Source: Arachnopeziza araneosa (lineage: Eukaryota > Ascomycota > Leotiomycetes > Helotiales > Arachnopezizaceae). Taken from it: a stretch of 64,000 nucleotides of DNA. Shown here in pieces: positions 33,903-47,225 of the stretch. The DNA lies in the NCBI GenBank assembly GCA_003988855.1, contig QYAI01000082.1, positions 166,001 through 230,000 on the forward strand, written 5' to 3'. Positions within the stretch are counted from its first letter, which is position 1. Each line of letters begins with the position of its first letter. The position numbers and the translations under genes were made by a program. The notes below the pieces were generated by a model that was not told the origin of the DNA, made no database searches, and saw nothing but the letters and a program-made list of their open reading frames with translations.

Positions 33903-35371
33903 ACTTGAGGTTTGTGGTTGTGGTCAGAACTCGAGACTAAGCCACATTTGAGCCCTGAACAACGCAACAGGCAGCCAAGGGCATCTTTCTGGTCGCCTCG
34001 CCTTGGTCGTGGGGTTGGCTGCGTGCCCTTCCGTCGTCTCGGGTGAGGGAGCGATTCGTTGGCAGCTCACCACCAAAAATGACCAAAAGAGCCAGAGGAA
34101 TCAGCAACGGATTATTGCGGTGACGGGGCCAATCGCGCTGGATCGGCGGCGGAAGACCCCCAAAATCCAAGGGAGCTCCCGCTTTTATTGGCGTCGTTAT
34201 GCCCTTCATCCCATCTTTTCGTCCTCCAACGCTGCCCAGCGCAGGCCCCGTCCTTTCTGCTGTTGGAGGGCGCGGGTCACGTTGACGGATGATGCTTTTC
34301 AGCGCTCCCTCTCTGGATTCAAGACAAAACAGCTCACCATCCCTTTTGGACGCTGAGCATGAGAGTCCCACTTTTGCCGTTTGTTTCTGCTTAATGCTAC
34401 TAGTTTAGTGCCCCCTGGGACGGGTAGGTTTGAGGCATACACCAACAAACGTCGACCGCCTCTGCGAGATGATAATTTTTTTTCCTCACGCTTCGCTGTG
34501 CAAAATTCACCACGCCTCACTCGCCTCGAGAACAACAACAACAACATCAACAACAAGAGCCAGCGGTAAGGAGGAAAGACTAGCTCTGAAGTAATTCCCT
34601 GGATTCACGCTCAAAACCACCCACAGCGAGGGAGTTGGGCAGCAACCCTCCCCCGATTCAGGCCCGGACGAGGCTGGTCCTATGGCCTCCAGAAGCGTAA
34701 CACGTATTCTTTTGCCCATCCATCACCTCACCAGCTTACCACCACCTCCTCCCATCCTCGGCTGATTAAACGTACATACGAGTCGGGAGCACAGGTGAAG
34801 TTAGCACCTGCAGCGCTGCAACACAGCTGCACCGCAATCCGTGGCCTGCGTGCATGAACAAGGCTCGGGATTCACTCGTCCGCCAACAGTATCGAAACCG
34901 TCATGCAGCAGCACCAGCCTTGCCAAACCTACTGGCTCTGGCTACCGTCGGGGATCCACTGCGTGCTGCAGTAATATAGATTTTTGTCAGGCTTCTGAAC
35001 TGCTGCATTGAGATGGACGCTCGAGCGCGTTTCTCTCACCTGCAGGAGGCAGTTTTAACCCCGTTGGAAACCACTCATTCGTGTGGAGGTAGGCAGGTAT
35101 TTAAGGAGGCAGGCAAAAACCGAAGATCCAATTGCTCATCTCATTGTACATTGGCTAATCTACATTATGTATGTATCTACGCTCATCTCATCGTGGGTGA
35201 GTGAACATGCTCTAGATTCGTAGAGAGGAGAAGATCTCTGGGTCGTCATTCGATACTTTCCGTCATTCCTTGCCAACACCGGCCTCCCCCCTAATCCCAT
35301 CCCCACCTGTTCAAATGCTCCAGTCAAGTCTTACATCAATCCTGATTGAACCATCCTCACTCCGGGGGGCT
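33903..35371. other. Intergenic, GC-richer, no gene found
   Basis: About 1.5 kb between the kinase region and the 3' end of Lon. Many short frames are open on both strands, which reflects base composition. A CAACAA-type imperfect repeat lies at about 34531-34556. No domain-like peptide, tRNA or repeat pair was seen. It could hold a long 5' leader of the kinase gene. Confidence 0.4.
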
Positions 35372-38300
35372 TCAGTCGTCATCTTCGTCTTTTCTATCAC
35401 TTTTCTTTTCGGCAAGTTGCTCTTTCCATAGGTTATTTACTTCGGCCTTGTCCAGATTAGGGAAGACAAGTTCGAAAACATCGGAATACCATTTACATGG
35501 ATGCCCTTCGATACCTTCTTTGATGTTCTAGAGGAAAATTAGCCACACTATGCAGATTTATGTCGCGTGTTACTTACATCAGGAAGCTCCAGCCAGTCCG
35601 ACATATTATCGTCCGGGAATATGATCTTCTTTGACCCAGCCCTTCTTGCTGCAACTGTCTTTTCTCGGAGACCACCGATTCTTAAGACCTTACCAGTAAC
35701 CGTAAGCTCTCCAGTCATGGCAATGGTAGGGTCAAGCGGCTTGTCCAAAGCCAAAGACAGGAGTGAGGACGCCATAGTAATACCGGCTGAAGGTCCGTCT
35801 TTCTGGACAGCACCTTCAGGACAATGAAGATGCAATTTAGCTTTATCAAAGAAACGATTCTCCGGAAAGTTTTTAGCCATGACTGATTTTGCGAATGAGT
35901 ACGCAATCGACGTGGACTCCTTCATGACAGCTTTGAGATTGCCAGTTGTTGCCAATCCTGGCCGAGACTCTGCGCTCAAGGCACTCTCCAAAATCGATTC
36001 GACATATAGTGCAGCTCCACCCATTTGAGTCCAGGCCAGTCCCATTGCAACACCAGCGGGCGTGATCTCATACAGACGATCCGAGGTGAAGACAGGTGGA
36101 CCAACATAATTCTTCAAGCTGTCCTTGTCGATAGTAACATGGACAGTATCTGGGACTTTTAGGCTGACTCGTGGTTTTTCAGTAGTCTCATTCTCGATAT
36201 TCTCTGTGGTCTCTTTGACATCAGTTTCGTCTTTCTTCGATTCCTCTAGAGCCGCTTTGCCTTCGTCAGTCAGAGCCTCTTCCTCTGGAAGAACCGATTC
36301 TCCTAGATCTTGCACAATTTTCAGTGCAGACTTGCGGTAGACTTTCTCAATCTGCTTTTTCAGGTTTCGAACACCAGATTCGCGACAGTAAGACTTTATC
36401 AGTTCTTCGATAGCACCTTTGGTGAGATCAACATCAACGTCTTTCAAACCAGCCAGCTCTTTAGCGGCAGGACCAAGATATCGTTCGGCGATTGCCATCT
36501 TTTCATCCGCGACATAGCCTGATAACTCAATCATTTCCATTCGATCTAGAAGTGGTCGAGGAATAGTGTCTGTCATGTTTGCTGTGCAGACAAAAAGAAC
36601 CTTTGAAAGGTCCACAGGTACATCAAGATAGTGATCCAAGAAAGAGTTGTTCTGTTCGGGATCGAGAAGTTCCAACAACGCCGATGCTGGATCTCCTTGA
36701 TGTCCACGTCCAATCTTATCAATTTCGTCGATCAATATCAAGGGATTCTCTGTTTGGCATTTCTTCAAAGCTTGAATGATTCTCCCAGGTAGAGCACCAA
36801 CATATGTTCTCCGATGACCCTTAATTTCAGCAACATCTGTGAGACCTCCCACGCTAAATCTGTAGTACTGCCTGTTCAGAGCTCTTGCGATACTTTTCCC
36901 AATACTTGTCTTCCCAACACCAGGAGGGCCGACAAAACATAATATCTTTCCCTCGACTGTGCCTCTTAGCTTCCCAACCGCAATGAACTCAAGAATACGA
37001 TCCTTGACATCCTTAAGGCCGTGGTGGTCTTCATCAAGGACTTTCATAGCATTGCTTATTCCGAAGTTTTCTGCGCTTCGCTGGCCCCATGGAATTTGTG
37101 TTAGCCAATCCAGATAATTTCTTGTAACGTTAAACTCCGATGCCACTGGCTCCAGGTGCGCCAACTTGTTCAACTCTTCGTCAAACACCTTTTTGACAGC
37201 TTCTGGCATCGCTAGTTTTGAGCTCTTCTCTCGAAATTTATCAATAAGCTTATCTTTGCCATCAGATTCAATACCAAGCTCTCTTCGAATGCCTTTCATC
37301 TGTTCCATTAACCAGTACTCTCGCTGCCGTTTCTGTATCGATTTCTCAACATCTTTAGTAATTTTTGACTGCAGCTCAGCGTTCATCAGCTCTTTCTTCA
37401 GAATCACTAGTGCTTTATGCAACCTCTCCTCTACATTCATAGTCTCGAGAATATCTTGTAGCTCAGACATCTCACCTGAAGAGACAGCGGATGCAAAATC
37501 AGCGAGTTTAGCCGGCTCCTGCATCACGTTTCCTGCTGACTGGCTCATCGAAAAGGTAGATATCTGGTCCCTAAACAATGGATTCAAACTGGCTACCTCC
37601 TTGAAAACATTGACAATTTCGTTGGTGACTGCTTTGATAACAGGGCTCTTGGGATCATGAGGTTCCTCCTTCAGATTCTCAATTTTGGCGATGCTGACAG
37701 GGTATTTCGACAAGAACGAGGCAGGCTCGTAAGGATTCGGAGTATCTGGATTCTTTTGCTGAACCGCACCTTCTTCAAAACTAGCTACCACATCGCCTTT
37801 CTTTTCCTGCGAACCATCTTCTATGGTTTGCTTGGGTGGAATGACCTCCGGGATCCCCGGATCCGAAGACTTATCGTCTTTCTTCACTTCCGTGAATGTC
37901 ACTTCTGATGGAGCATTCCCGCCGGGCGTAAGCAATGAAGACATTTTTATCCTTCGATGAGGATAAAATATCGCCGTGATGCCGTTTTCTTCTCCTGGAA
38001 CGGAGGAATGAGCCGGGAAGGCGCTTGTAATCTGAACGAAGACGCCAACATCATGTACATCGTCCATGTTTTCGATAATATCCCCTTCAGAATTCTCATC
38101 TTTAAATAAGAATGCTCCAATATACGGTTGGCCTCTTTTTAACATCTCTTGAATCGCGGCAGCAACATGTTTATTCCGTATCGTAACAGGTTTGTAGAAT
38201 CCAGGAAAGAGAGGCCGTTTCGTCAGTGGGATAGCGAGGACTTTTGGATAAACTTCTGGTATCGTGGTTTTCTGGAGAGCCTTCTCCGGAGAAGCTTTAC

Positions 38301-38724
38301 GTCCCTTCTTCCCGCCATCCCCGCTACTTGAGTCTCCTGCACCGCCTGCTGCTGCGCTCCGGCCATCTGCTGCACTACCAGGAGCTGGTTCAGCATTCTT
38401 GCTCTTACTTTCAAGAACCGGCTCAGCACTGGTTTCGCGGACTACCTCTACTTTCTCCTTCACATTATCTTCTGTACTCTCTTCCACGGTATCCTTCACA
38501 CTCTTTGGCGCATCTTTCCTTCTTGCGGGAGAGGTAGAAAACTTCGAGGTATTTGTAATCGCAGAAGTTATGACAGAGGATCGTAGTGAACGAGATGTGA
38601 TGGTGGGCGATTGACGGATGTTTAAGGTCGTGTATGATCTGCTCGAGTTACTTGGTCTAAGTCTGAGAGACGACCTGGTATTTCGAAGCGCAAGCCGCCA
38701 TGGCAGATTTTGGCCGTATAACAT
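35372..38724 (-). CDS. PIM1: Mitochondrial Lon protease (Pim1)
   Basis: Two exons (38724-35578 and 35527-35372) give 1100 residues. The ATG at 38724 was chosen because the frame upstream of it only offers TTG; it starts an Arg/Ser-rich mitochondrial presequence of roughly 60-80 residues. The N-terminal substrate domain starts at LAIPLTKRPLFPGF. The AAA+ module has Walker A GPPGVGKTS (about residue 598) and Walker B LILIDEIDK (about 664). The protease domain carries the Ser-Lys dyad: Ser979 in KDGPSAG and Lys1022 in GGLREK, 43 apart as in bacterial Lon. Lon degrades oxidised and misfolded matrix proteins and binds mitochondrial DNA. The last exon (52 codons including stop) adds NIKEGIEGHPCKWYSDVFEL and a charged tail. 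Acidic inserts around residues 835-870 are typical of fungal Pim1. Confidence 0.97.
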
Positions 38725-39418
38725 GGTCTTGAAGGTCGCGACAAGGGTGTTGGTGTATGAATGTACTCTATTTGAACATAGAAAAGAAACCAAGATTGAG
38801 CCTTCTATGATACAGCTTTACACCCAAACCAATCTAGCATATGGTGTCGGAATAAAAGAGAAAAAATGGAATGGAGAGGCGATATCAATAATTAGGTAGG
38901 TCCATGATGCGATGCTTTCAAAGCCGGCAATTTCTAACGCCGACATTTTGGTTAAGCGACACATTAGTCCTCAAATAGGGGTAGCAGGGGGTTACACAGA
39001 TCGATGGCTATTTGCTAAGGCAAATTTCATTGTTAAATACAATAAGACAATGGAAACTAACTTTAAATATGCGGACTTCAAAAGTCGTTTAGTCTGGATG
39101 ATAATCCTGTCTTTTAAAAAGTTGATTCATGGGCTGTCGTCACAGAGAGGTGTAAAATATGAGGCTACAAACTAGTGCAATCCGACTAGTCAGTAATTGC
39201 ACGCGAGCGGTAAGTGAATAGCAAATTTATTCGTGTCAAGCATAGGTTGGATATATATGTGTCAAAGTCATGCCAGATTATTTCATTGATCATAGCTAAG
39301 TCTAAATGCAAAGTCCAATCATCAATCCCATCAATCCTCGATGAATCATAACAGAAGCCGTTGCACCGTAATAATGCATGTATGCCTAATTCCTATCCTC
39401 GACCGAACACGATATCAT
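38725..39418. other. Intergenic: Lon promoter and BRO1 3' region
   Basis: 694 bp, AT-rich. No frame with convincing coding features. It should contain the Lon promoter and the BRO1 3' UTR. Confidence 0.4.
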
Positions 39419-42400
39419 TCACTTCCATGCATTCAGACCCGCCCATGGATCGGCAGAACTCTGTTGTGAGCCTCTCTGTTGTTGATTACCATAACCATAT
39501 TCACCAGGTCCAGGAAAGGGAGGAGCACCAGCTTGTTGTGGGAAGGTTTGTTGTGGACCGAGGGGCGGTGGGCCAGGTGGTGGAGGAGGTGGTACATAAC
39601 CATGTGGCAAATATTGTTGTTGAATAGGCGTATGCGTCGGTCGACTATAACTCTGGATGTTTTGTGAGAATGATGTTTGAGTTGGAGGTGGGGAGACAGG
39701 TGGGTAGATGCTAGGGTTGTAAGTGGCAGTTTGTAACTGTGGAGGTGCTGCTTTTTGGGACGAGTTGTAAATGTCTGGTCTACTCTGCGATTGAGACGAG
39801 AAAAAACTCCCGTTGGATAAATTGCCATATGAAGAAGGGTGTGCTGATTGAGGATGCGCCGATTGCGGGCCAGAATTTTGTGGGGTTAGGCCAGTGCTGG
39901 TGTTGACTTGATATTGACCAGCGAAATTTGTTGCAGGATACCGCGTTGTCGGAGAATTCGAATTGTAGGCAAGAGATTGTGATCGAGTTGGTTTACCTGA
40001 TGAGGGGGATGTTGATGGATCCATAGACATCCGTTCCATGAGGCTGCGAAGCCGTTCCCGCTCCCGATCCGCCTGCCCATTGGCATTATTTGATCGATCC
40101 TGCTCAATTTGACCTAAAAGCTGTGCCCCTTCAGATCTCCGATTATTGACAAATGTCTCAACATTTTTATCAAGACTTTCAACGGTGTCTTTCATCTCAC
40201 TATACCATGTCTTGGCTGCTTCAAGACCAGCTTGGAGATCCAAGAATTCTTGATATATTCGCTTGTATTTTGACATCACTGCTGATCGTTGCCGAGTTAT
40301 GCCCTCATACTTGCTCTGCTCTGCTCTCACTCTCTTATCTTGGAGTAAAGCGTTGAAATTCGATGAGAGCTCTTTCATAAGTGATGATTGCTTGTGGTTT
40401 GCGGAGACTAGTCTACTTTGGTGAGGCCGGAATTTTTCGAGCTCTGCTTGGAAGAGTTGAGTTTCGTAGTTGGATATTGACTTCTTGTTCAGAATCAAGA
40501 CTTGGGAGATATCATCGTTATGAACCTATACTTGGTTAGCTTGCCGAAGGGTGTACATTTAATCAATACAGACCTTTTCTTTCAGATCCTTTAACACCTG
40601 AGCACGTTCCCGCTTGATCAAGTTCAGCTTCTTCAATATTTCCTCCACTCTTTGAATCTGTTCCAAAACGCTTGGCCCATCATTCCCAAAGTCATCATCG
40701 ATGAGATTTCCTTCTCCACTTGAAGGACTGCTAACACCTCTTTTCCCCCCAGCCTGAATAAGAGCTTTTTGGAAGAGAACATCCGCTTCCCCAATTTCCC
40801 CGGCCGATCGCATCTCGTCAAAGTCTATCTCATGCTGTCGAAATTTGGAGGATAACTGCCCATCACTTCGTCCCGCTTCCTCAAGAGCATCACGGTAATT
40901 GCGTATATCGCTTCGAAGTGTTGACGTCAACCTCGAGCTAGGCTGCTGGGTCCAATCCCCCTCGTATTTTGAACGCATTTTCTCACAAACACTTTCCTCC
41001 ATATCCAATTGCTTCGTACTCCTATCTAAAACCATCACAATATTCTCTTTGCTTGATTTCAAGAAGTCAAACGTGCCAGGGAGGCCATCATGCCCTGCTA
41101 CACCATCGCACCAGCCTCTGAATTCGTCATCCGCTGTAAGCTCTTGGTCAAATCCTCCCTTAAGAACTTGCAAGGCTCCGGGTAGGCGTAGATAATCTAA
41201 GCTCGCGGCCATTTCACTGTTGGCTGTTTCCACTCTCTCTGTTTCAGCCCGTACTAATTTGGCTTTCTCTTCGTCGTACAAACTGGCAGACTCCGTAACA
41301 GACATTGGCACTATTTTCTGGAATATATCGGGCCCAGTAATGCGCTGTATGTCCTGTCCCGCATATAGCTCACTGACTGGTATTGCTTTTGCCGCAGGCA
41401 ACTTGGGAATTACTGCGAGGGCTGCTTCCACCGGAACCGTTTGATGATAAATGTAATCATTATCTTTGGCGAGCGCGGTCAGCTTTTCTTGTATGATTGA
41501 CAAATGTCGCTTGGTGATCTCAATTAGAGATGACCCTGTTTCGGATGACAGATTTGAGTTTGCCGGTACATTTCCTGGAAAGCTGTTCGCCATTCTGTGA
41601 GCCTCCTTTGCTGCTACCTCTCCAACTTGAAGACGGGAAACAGCAATTCCATGAGAATTGGCATCATCGTCAGCTAATGCTTGATAGTATTGAGCTAGAG
41701 ATGACATGTAGTTCGATTTAATCTAGCACGAGAGTCAGCATAAATACTGCGGGGATTCTTTCGAAGCTCGATCTCTAATGCTGAACCGCCTCATGCGATA
41801 AGAACTATTACAACCTACCTGAACCACCAAAAGCCACACCTTCTCAAATATGGCCTTGTTCACGTTCTCTTGTGTGCCTTCAACAGCTTGGCCATAGAGA
41901 TATCCCGCCTGGCTTGCCAGCTTAGCCAGAAGTCCCACCTTCTTGCCATCGGAAATCTGCTTCTCTAAAAAGACCTCCTGTCCCTGAGCAAGCATTATCT
42001 GTATTAAAGTTTTGACAGTGTCTCTGCTAAGGTCGGTCGAAGGCGCGTGGAGAAAGTTTTCGTTGATATATGTGAACATGCCTGCAGACGCCTGGAAGGA
42101 ATGATATGCGGTCTTCAAACCAGAATCTTCGGAGCGAGTTTGATTTGCTGCGTGGCATGATAGCACTGCTGATATATTGAAAATTATAGAGGCCTTCTCA
42201 TATGCAAGCGAGTATTGAGACGTGGGCTTGTGTGTGAACGCATCGAACCTGATCACGTCAAGATTAGCTTCGGCTCGAAACGTCCCCTTCACATTTTTAA
42301 CCATACCAGGTGAACGATATCTTGATATGGTTCTCATCCACTGGGAACCGGAGGTCCAGCAACTCCAACTGTCCATAGTATCTATAAAGTAGATCTCGCC

Positions 42401-42584
42401 CAGCTGCACTATCCTTCCCCGCGCCCCGCATGTCCTGTCGTAAACGGTTCAGAGTTGCGCATTCTTCTGCATATCTTTCCGGATCATCCCCATATGTTTG
42501 TCTGATGTACTGCTTGAGAGGTTGTATCCAGTCTATTTCGTTTGTGGCCTTGAGCGGCGTAGAGATCATCGGCGCCTGCATCAT
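39419..42584 (-). CDS. BRO1: Bro1/ALIX-family ESCRT-associated protein
   Basis: Four exons (42584-42307, 42248-41819, 41722-40574, 40525-39419) join into 987 residues. The start is the first of two ATGs (MMQAPMISTPLK); the longer frame upstream has only GTG. The Bro1 domain spans about residues 1-380 (RQTYGDDPERYAEE, LAYEKASIIFNISAVLS, LLAKLASQAGYLYGQA). The V-shaped helical domain follows to about residue 735, and the tail from about 760 is Pro/Gln/Tyr-rich and ends DPWAGLNAWK. Bro1 binds Snf7 on endosomes and recruits the deubiquitinase Doa4 during multivesicular body sorting; the paralogue Rim20/PalA works in pH sensing. The Pro-rich tail and IKSNYMSSLAQYYQALADDD favour Bro1 over PalA. The last intron uses the less common donor GTCTGT. 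Confidence 0.93.
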
Positions 42585-44280
42585 GGCTTCCAGGAAAGAA
42601 ACTTCGCCGGCTTGACCGATGAAGCCGTAGAGCTGCTTCGAAATACCCGTCACAAGTTCGTGGTTTGATATCCAGGAGATGCGTTGCTATGATGCTGTGG
42701 TGGGGTTGCAAGGAAGCTGCGTCGTTGACGTGGTTGTTGGTGGGGAGGATTCAACGGCGCTTTATCTTCTAATGGGAATATCTGCGGGCACAGCTTCATG
42801 CAGACAAGTCATGGTCGATGAGTCTTCAATCGAGGTCTTCTCTTGGGCCAAAATGTTGGAGGAGACGTTGCGGATAGTAAGGCACTCTCAGGTAAATTTG
42901 GTGAACCTTAGGAGGTCGAGCTTACAGAAGTCAGAGAAGCCAATCGCAAGTGTGCAGCAAATGGACGCGGTGCGGCAACCTTGCAGCAAGGAGGCCACTT
43001 CTGAGGCCTGGGGCGAGTGCCGACTGATGGGAACAATGAGATAAGCGCCTACTTTGTGGGTTTCTTGGTGGGGGCGAAGGTATTTTGTACTCTTGTGTGC
43101 TCTTTTAAGTGGCAATTTCTACTGTAGCCGCCGACTCCTTTCAAGTTGGTGAGGTCTCGGAACAGCGCTCACCAGACTTGATTTTCCCCTATGAGACCCT
43201 CTGAATGTGATTGACCACGAGCCGGGTTGGGACTGCAGTCAATGAACCACTGCATGGGAAGGCACTGTGCTAGAAGGGTGAAGTTCAAGTGACGAGCCAG
43301 TCACACAGTCTTATGGCTTCTTCAAGACGTGATTGGGTCTGTCTTGGCCTGCGGGAGTCGACCAAAGTGTCCCAGCGGCCCGCCGAGCAAGCATCTTGAC
43401 CGTCAATTATTCTGCATGGTGTCTGCTTTGGGGGTGTTCTAGAGGGAATCTAGTCTGCTTGTGGATGCCCTTCCAGTCCCAGTAGAGTGAAACATAATAC
43501 CTTGATAGGGCCTCATCTTGCTGGAATAGGCATCCCTTGAGAAGCGCCTAGCATGAGTTTGCTCCTGAAAGTCGAACCTTCACTCTCTAAAGCGAATCGA
43601 CATGTATTGATTATACTAATGTCCAATAACAACCCTAGACAATTGCATCCCATCTTTCAAGGTCTGTAGAAAATCTTGGACTCTGTTAGCATATACAGCC
43701 TTACTGCGCCATTCCTGTGAACAATGCCTCTGAGATATAACTTCCACATCCCAATATCATAACTAACATTGAAATCACTCATAAGGGAATAGACTATTTT
43801 AAATCTAATATAAACGAGGACGTTATCTTTTTTTCGAATCGACTCTCGATATATTGATACTGGTATCTTGCAAGACCTTGAAAAAAACCAGACTCGGACA
43901 ATCTAACAAGCGGTGACGTGATCCGTTTAAACCATCTTTCTATGTGTTGTGGACAGTAGTTCGAGGTTATAAGACAGCAGAGTGTGCTATATATAATTCA
44001 ACCCTAGGGTACATTACTTCTTAGACAACAACTAGAAGCAAACTTACCAAGCAGTCTGAAGAGAACTCGAATTCGAATCAATAATTAACTGCATTCATGA
44101 TACATGAGTAGAGTATTCTTTCCCTCATAGATGCGTTCTTCTATTGTACATTAAAAGTAGCTCAAAGAGCCAACCACCTAATAGCCAGCCATGTCTATGA
44201 CGCCATGCTCCATACCTCTCGCTGTTATCTGCCCGCTATGCAATACAAGATGGACCCAAAGGAGTAATATACAACAATAT
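42585..44280. other. Intergenic: BRO1 promoter and MDJ1 3' region
   Basis: 1.7 kb. A plus frame of 121 codons (42679-43044) starts at ATG but lies in the BRO1 leader, has no recognisable feature and is judged spurious. The stretch 43560-44160 is AT-rich. No RNA or repeat recognised. Confidence 0.45.
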
Positions 44281-46058
44281 TTAAACCCCTGTACCAGACG
44301 CTTTGTTGGCCTTCTTCTCATTCTTTGATTCGTCATCAGTCTTCCGGGCGTCTGTTGAAGATTTTGAGCCTTCTTGAGACTTCTTGTGATCAACATTGTC
44401 AGTGATTTTATGCCAAACTGATTTCAGAAATCCTTCATTTTTATGGGAGTCGGATTTTTCTGTATCGGTAGAAGAGGATGCAGGATCGGAAGTACTAGAA
44501 AGTTAGCACTTACTCCCAAGCTCTTTATTTGAGAACTTACCTAGTCCTTCCTACGTTCATAATTCGCTTCGCTGTCTTGTCGCCTAATTCGTCCGCAAGC
44601 ATTTCTACAATGGTTCGCTGATTTGCGCTAAGATATTTCGGCATTGCGATTTTGAAGACCACTTTGAGATCACCAATTCCCCCTCTTCTACCTTCCAACT
44701 TCTTCATGCCTTTACCTCCCAAAGTAATTTTATCTCCTGTCGAAGTTCCAGTGGCAACTTTCACTTTGACGTCCCCATCCAAAGTCGGAATCATAACCTC
44801 GCCTCCAAGCATAGCAGTTGTGAGAGGTATGGGAGCAGTATATAATATGTCTGCTCCAGAGCGGCTGAATTTTGGATCCGTAGCCACTCTGACGATCACA
44901 TATAGATCTCCAGGCACGCTTCTAGTGTCAGGACTTGCAGCGGCACCAGTAGGGGCTGCGTCTCCTTCGCCCTCAAGACGTACTCGCATGCCATCTTCAA
45001 TACCACCAGGTATATCAACCTTGATGGTCTTTCGTTCTCTGACAACTCCATTTCCTGAGCACGTCCGGCATTCTCCGCCTTTTGGTATTGTTACTCCTTG
45101 ACCGCCACAAGCGTTACAAGTTGAAGCCATCTGGAAGCCTCCTGACACAAAATGAACCCTCGTTCCGGTTCCACCACAAGACTTACACTCCGATCGTTTA
45201 GTTCCAGTCTTGAGTCCGCTTCCTGAGCAAGTCTTACAAGAGACCAGAGGAGTAATAGTGAACGTCTTGGTTGTACCTTTGGCAGCCTCCGCAAAACTGA
45301 TAGTAGTCTGAACATCGATACTATCTCCTACCAAAATTTCCTCTTGTTGAAATGGGTTCCGACTAGAACGGCCTCTTCGTCCACCTCCACCGCCAGTAAA
45401 TCCTCTGAACAGGTCTTCAAAGTTGAAGTCGGCCCCGAATCCTCCCCCAAATCCGCCTGGAAATCCTCCTGCTCCAGCACCTCCACTAAATGGGTTTCCA
45501 CCAGCGAAAGGGTCACCTCCTGCTCCAGGCCCGGCTCCGGCTCCGGCTCCTTGATCAAATGCTGCTGCACCGAACTGATCCCATGCAGCCTTCTTCTGGG
45601 GGTCGGTAAGGATTTCGTACGAAGATTGGGCCTCCGAAAACTTCTCCTTCGCTGTCGCGTCCTTGTTTGTGTCTGGGTGAAATTTCTTAGCCATGCCATA
45701 ATAGGCCTTCTTGATCTCGGCAGCCGAAGCTCCTTTATCTACTCCAAGTACGCTATATGGATTCTTTGTTGCCTGGAAGTTTGAACTCGGATGAAAATAC
45801 TATGAGCATGATTAGCCAAGTCTCCATATTGAATGTGGAACAACGTACTCTTTTCTGCGGTATCCGAAGGCAAAATGGTCGTGGTTCCGCGACCCTTGGC
45901 CGCCGCGGCCTCTGGTGTGATGAGGAGCATACTGAACGAGTCTGCTGATTCTTTGAGATATCATTCCTTAAAAGTTGAACCCGAGGGGCCTGCGGCGGGT
46001 ACAAGACCCGAGTCGTTATGGCAGCCTTGTTGAGAAGGTTTGACGTTCCAGCTTTCAT
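44281..46058 (-). CDS. MDJ1: Mitochondrial type I DnaJ co-chaperone Mdj1
   Basis: Three exons (46058-45849, 45772-44541, 44494-44281) join into 551 residues. The first exon is an Arg-rich, Asp/Glu-poor presequence that fits matrix import. The J domain starts right after the first junction (NPYSVLGV, residues about 73-135) with the HPD motif intact in KFHPDTNKD. A Gly/Phe/Ala-rich linker follows, then four zinc-finger repeats: CKTCSGSG, CKSCGGTG, CNACGGQG and CRTCSGNG. The substrate-binding C-terminal domains come next. The last exon adds a roughly 70-residue Ser/Lys/Asp-rich tail (ending KANKASGTGV) that is absent from bacterial DnaJ. Mdj1 stimulates mitochondrial Hsp70 in folding. The first junction (AGA|GCAACA, donor GTACGT) is the least certain because presequences are not conserved. 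Confidence 0.93.
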
Positions 46059-46580
46059 CGTGAAGTGGAGAGAATCATCGATACAGGAATTGCCAGTTTC
46101 GTTTTCAGGTCGAGAAAGCAACTTAGTGGATTGATTTGCAAAGCCCAAGCAGCAAGACCCTTTCTCCAAAAAAAAATCCGAAGCTTGCGAATCGTATAAT
46201 ATGATTGGTCGGATTTTTATGGGGCAAGAATTTTAACAGAACTCTCTGGAACACTCCGCCATATTATTTACTACTATCACTATTTACTGTAATCATGTGT
46301 CTACATGAACATCTGCTCTTCAAAAAGACGTGCTCCAGAGATGCGCCTGGAGTGTCCCATCAAAAATATGGCCTCGAAGGCCAATCTAGCAAACACCACG
46401 CAGATAGTGCCTTGCCCATGGACCCATTGTCCGTGGCATGAATAAATTATGTTAAAAATGCAACGCTTATGCTGGATCCGTTTGTTACTAGAGGGTATCA
46501 TTTTCTTCATCCGAATAAATGCGAATTCCAAACTTGGACGCCTCACCCATGCAAAACTACCCAACCACATTATAACACTC
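46059..46580. other. Intergenic: MDJ1 promoter and SAP30 3' region
   Basis: 522 bp. Frames seen on both strands are short and lack support. Nothing else found. Confidence 0.4.
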
Positions 46581-47225
46581 TCAACGAGGCCGCTGAGGGG
46601 CAAAGCGCATGCGAAAGTTTTTATCTGGAAATAATTAACCCTGGTACTCATTTCTGCAACCTTGTAGCAATACCTTGATACCGCACTTTGTAGAGGAAGT
46701 CTACGATGACTTCATTCTCAACGATGCCCATGCTCTTGAAGTGTTTCCTAACAGCTGTTGCCAGTTGGTCCTTACTCTGTCTGCGATGATCCTTTTTGCC
46801 AGCCATTGTAGGAGACATTCTACCAATTGGCGAACGGGACAAGACCATCTGGTTGTAGGATTTATTGAAAGCGGCTGGCGTGTTGAGACGATAGTCGTAA
46901 CGATATGCCTCCAAGATTTCAGGTTCAAAGGAAGACCATTGAAGCTGTATATGGCGTACGTTAGTGATTGTACTCAATATGACGTCGAAGGGTAAGGGCC
47001 TACAGGATTGGCGTCCATCGCAGATGCACCAGATGTGCCTCCAAGTGCTGTATTCGAGCCAGCAGTCAACACATCTCGTAGTGAGCTTCCGCCAGCTAAA
47101 GTTGCTGCTAATCGTCGACCTTTTCCATTAGGGTTTATGGACGTGCTTAGCCCAGGCTTCTCTTTGGTGCTGGAGGCTTCAGACCTAGAGTCGTCTGGCG
47201 GTGGTCTGGATTTTGGAGGTGCCAT
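46581..47225 (-). CDS. SAP30: Histone deacetylase complex subunit Sap30 (Sin3-binding)
   Basis: Three exons (47225-47004, 46944-46674, 46624-46581) give 178 residues. The first exon encodes a basic Ser/Gly/Pro-rich N-terminus. The Sap30 Sin3-binding domain covers about residues 75-165 (LQWSSFEPEILEAYRYDYRL, SYNQMVLSRSPIGRMSP, VDFLYKVRYQDK). The last intron (46625-46673, 49 nt) was placed because its removal turns a meaningless tail into DKNFRMRFAPQRPR, which resembles the usual fungal Sap30 ending. Sap30 bridges Sin3 and Rpd3 in the large histone deacetylase complex, mainly in gene repression. Fungal Sap30 proteins are often of this small size. The model's final exon is only 44 nt, so it is easily missed. 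Confidence 0.88.

Noticed and set aside
42679..43044. Plus frame of 121 codons with ATG upstream of BRO1
   Set aside because: It starts about 95 bp from the divergent BRO1 ATG, has no recognisable feature and no splice partner.
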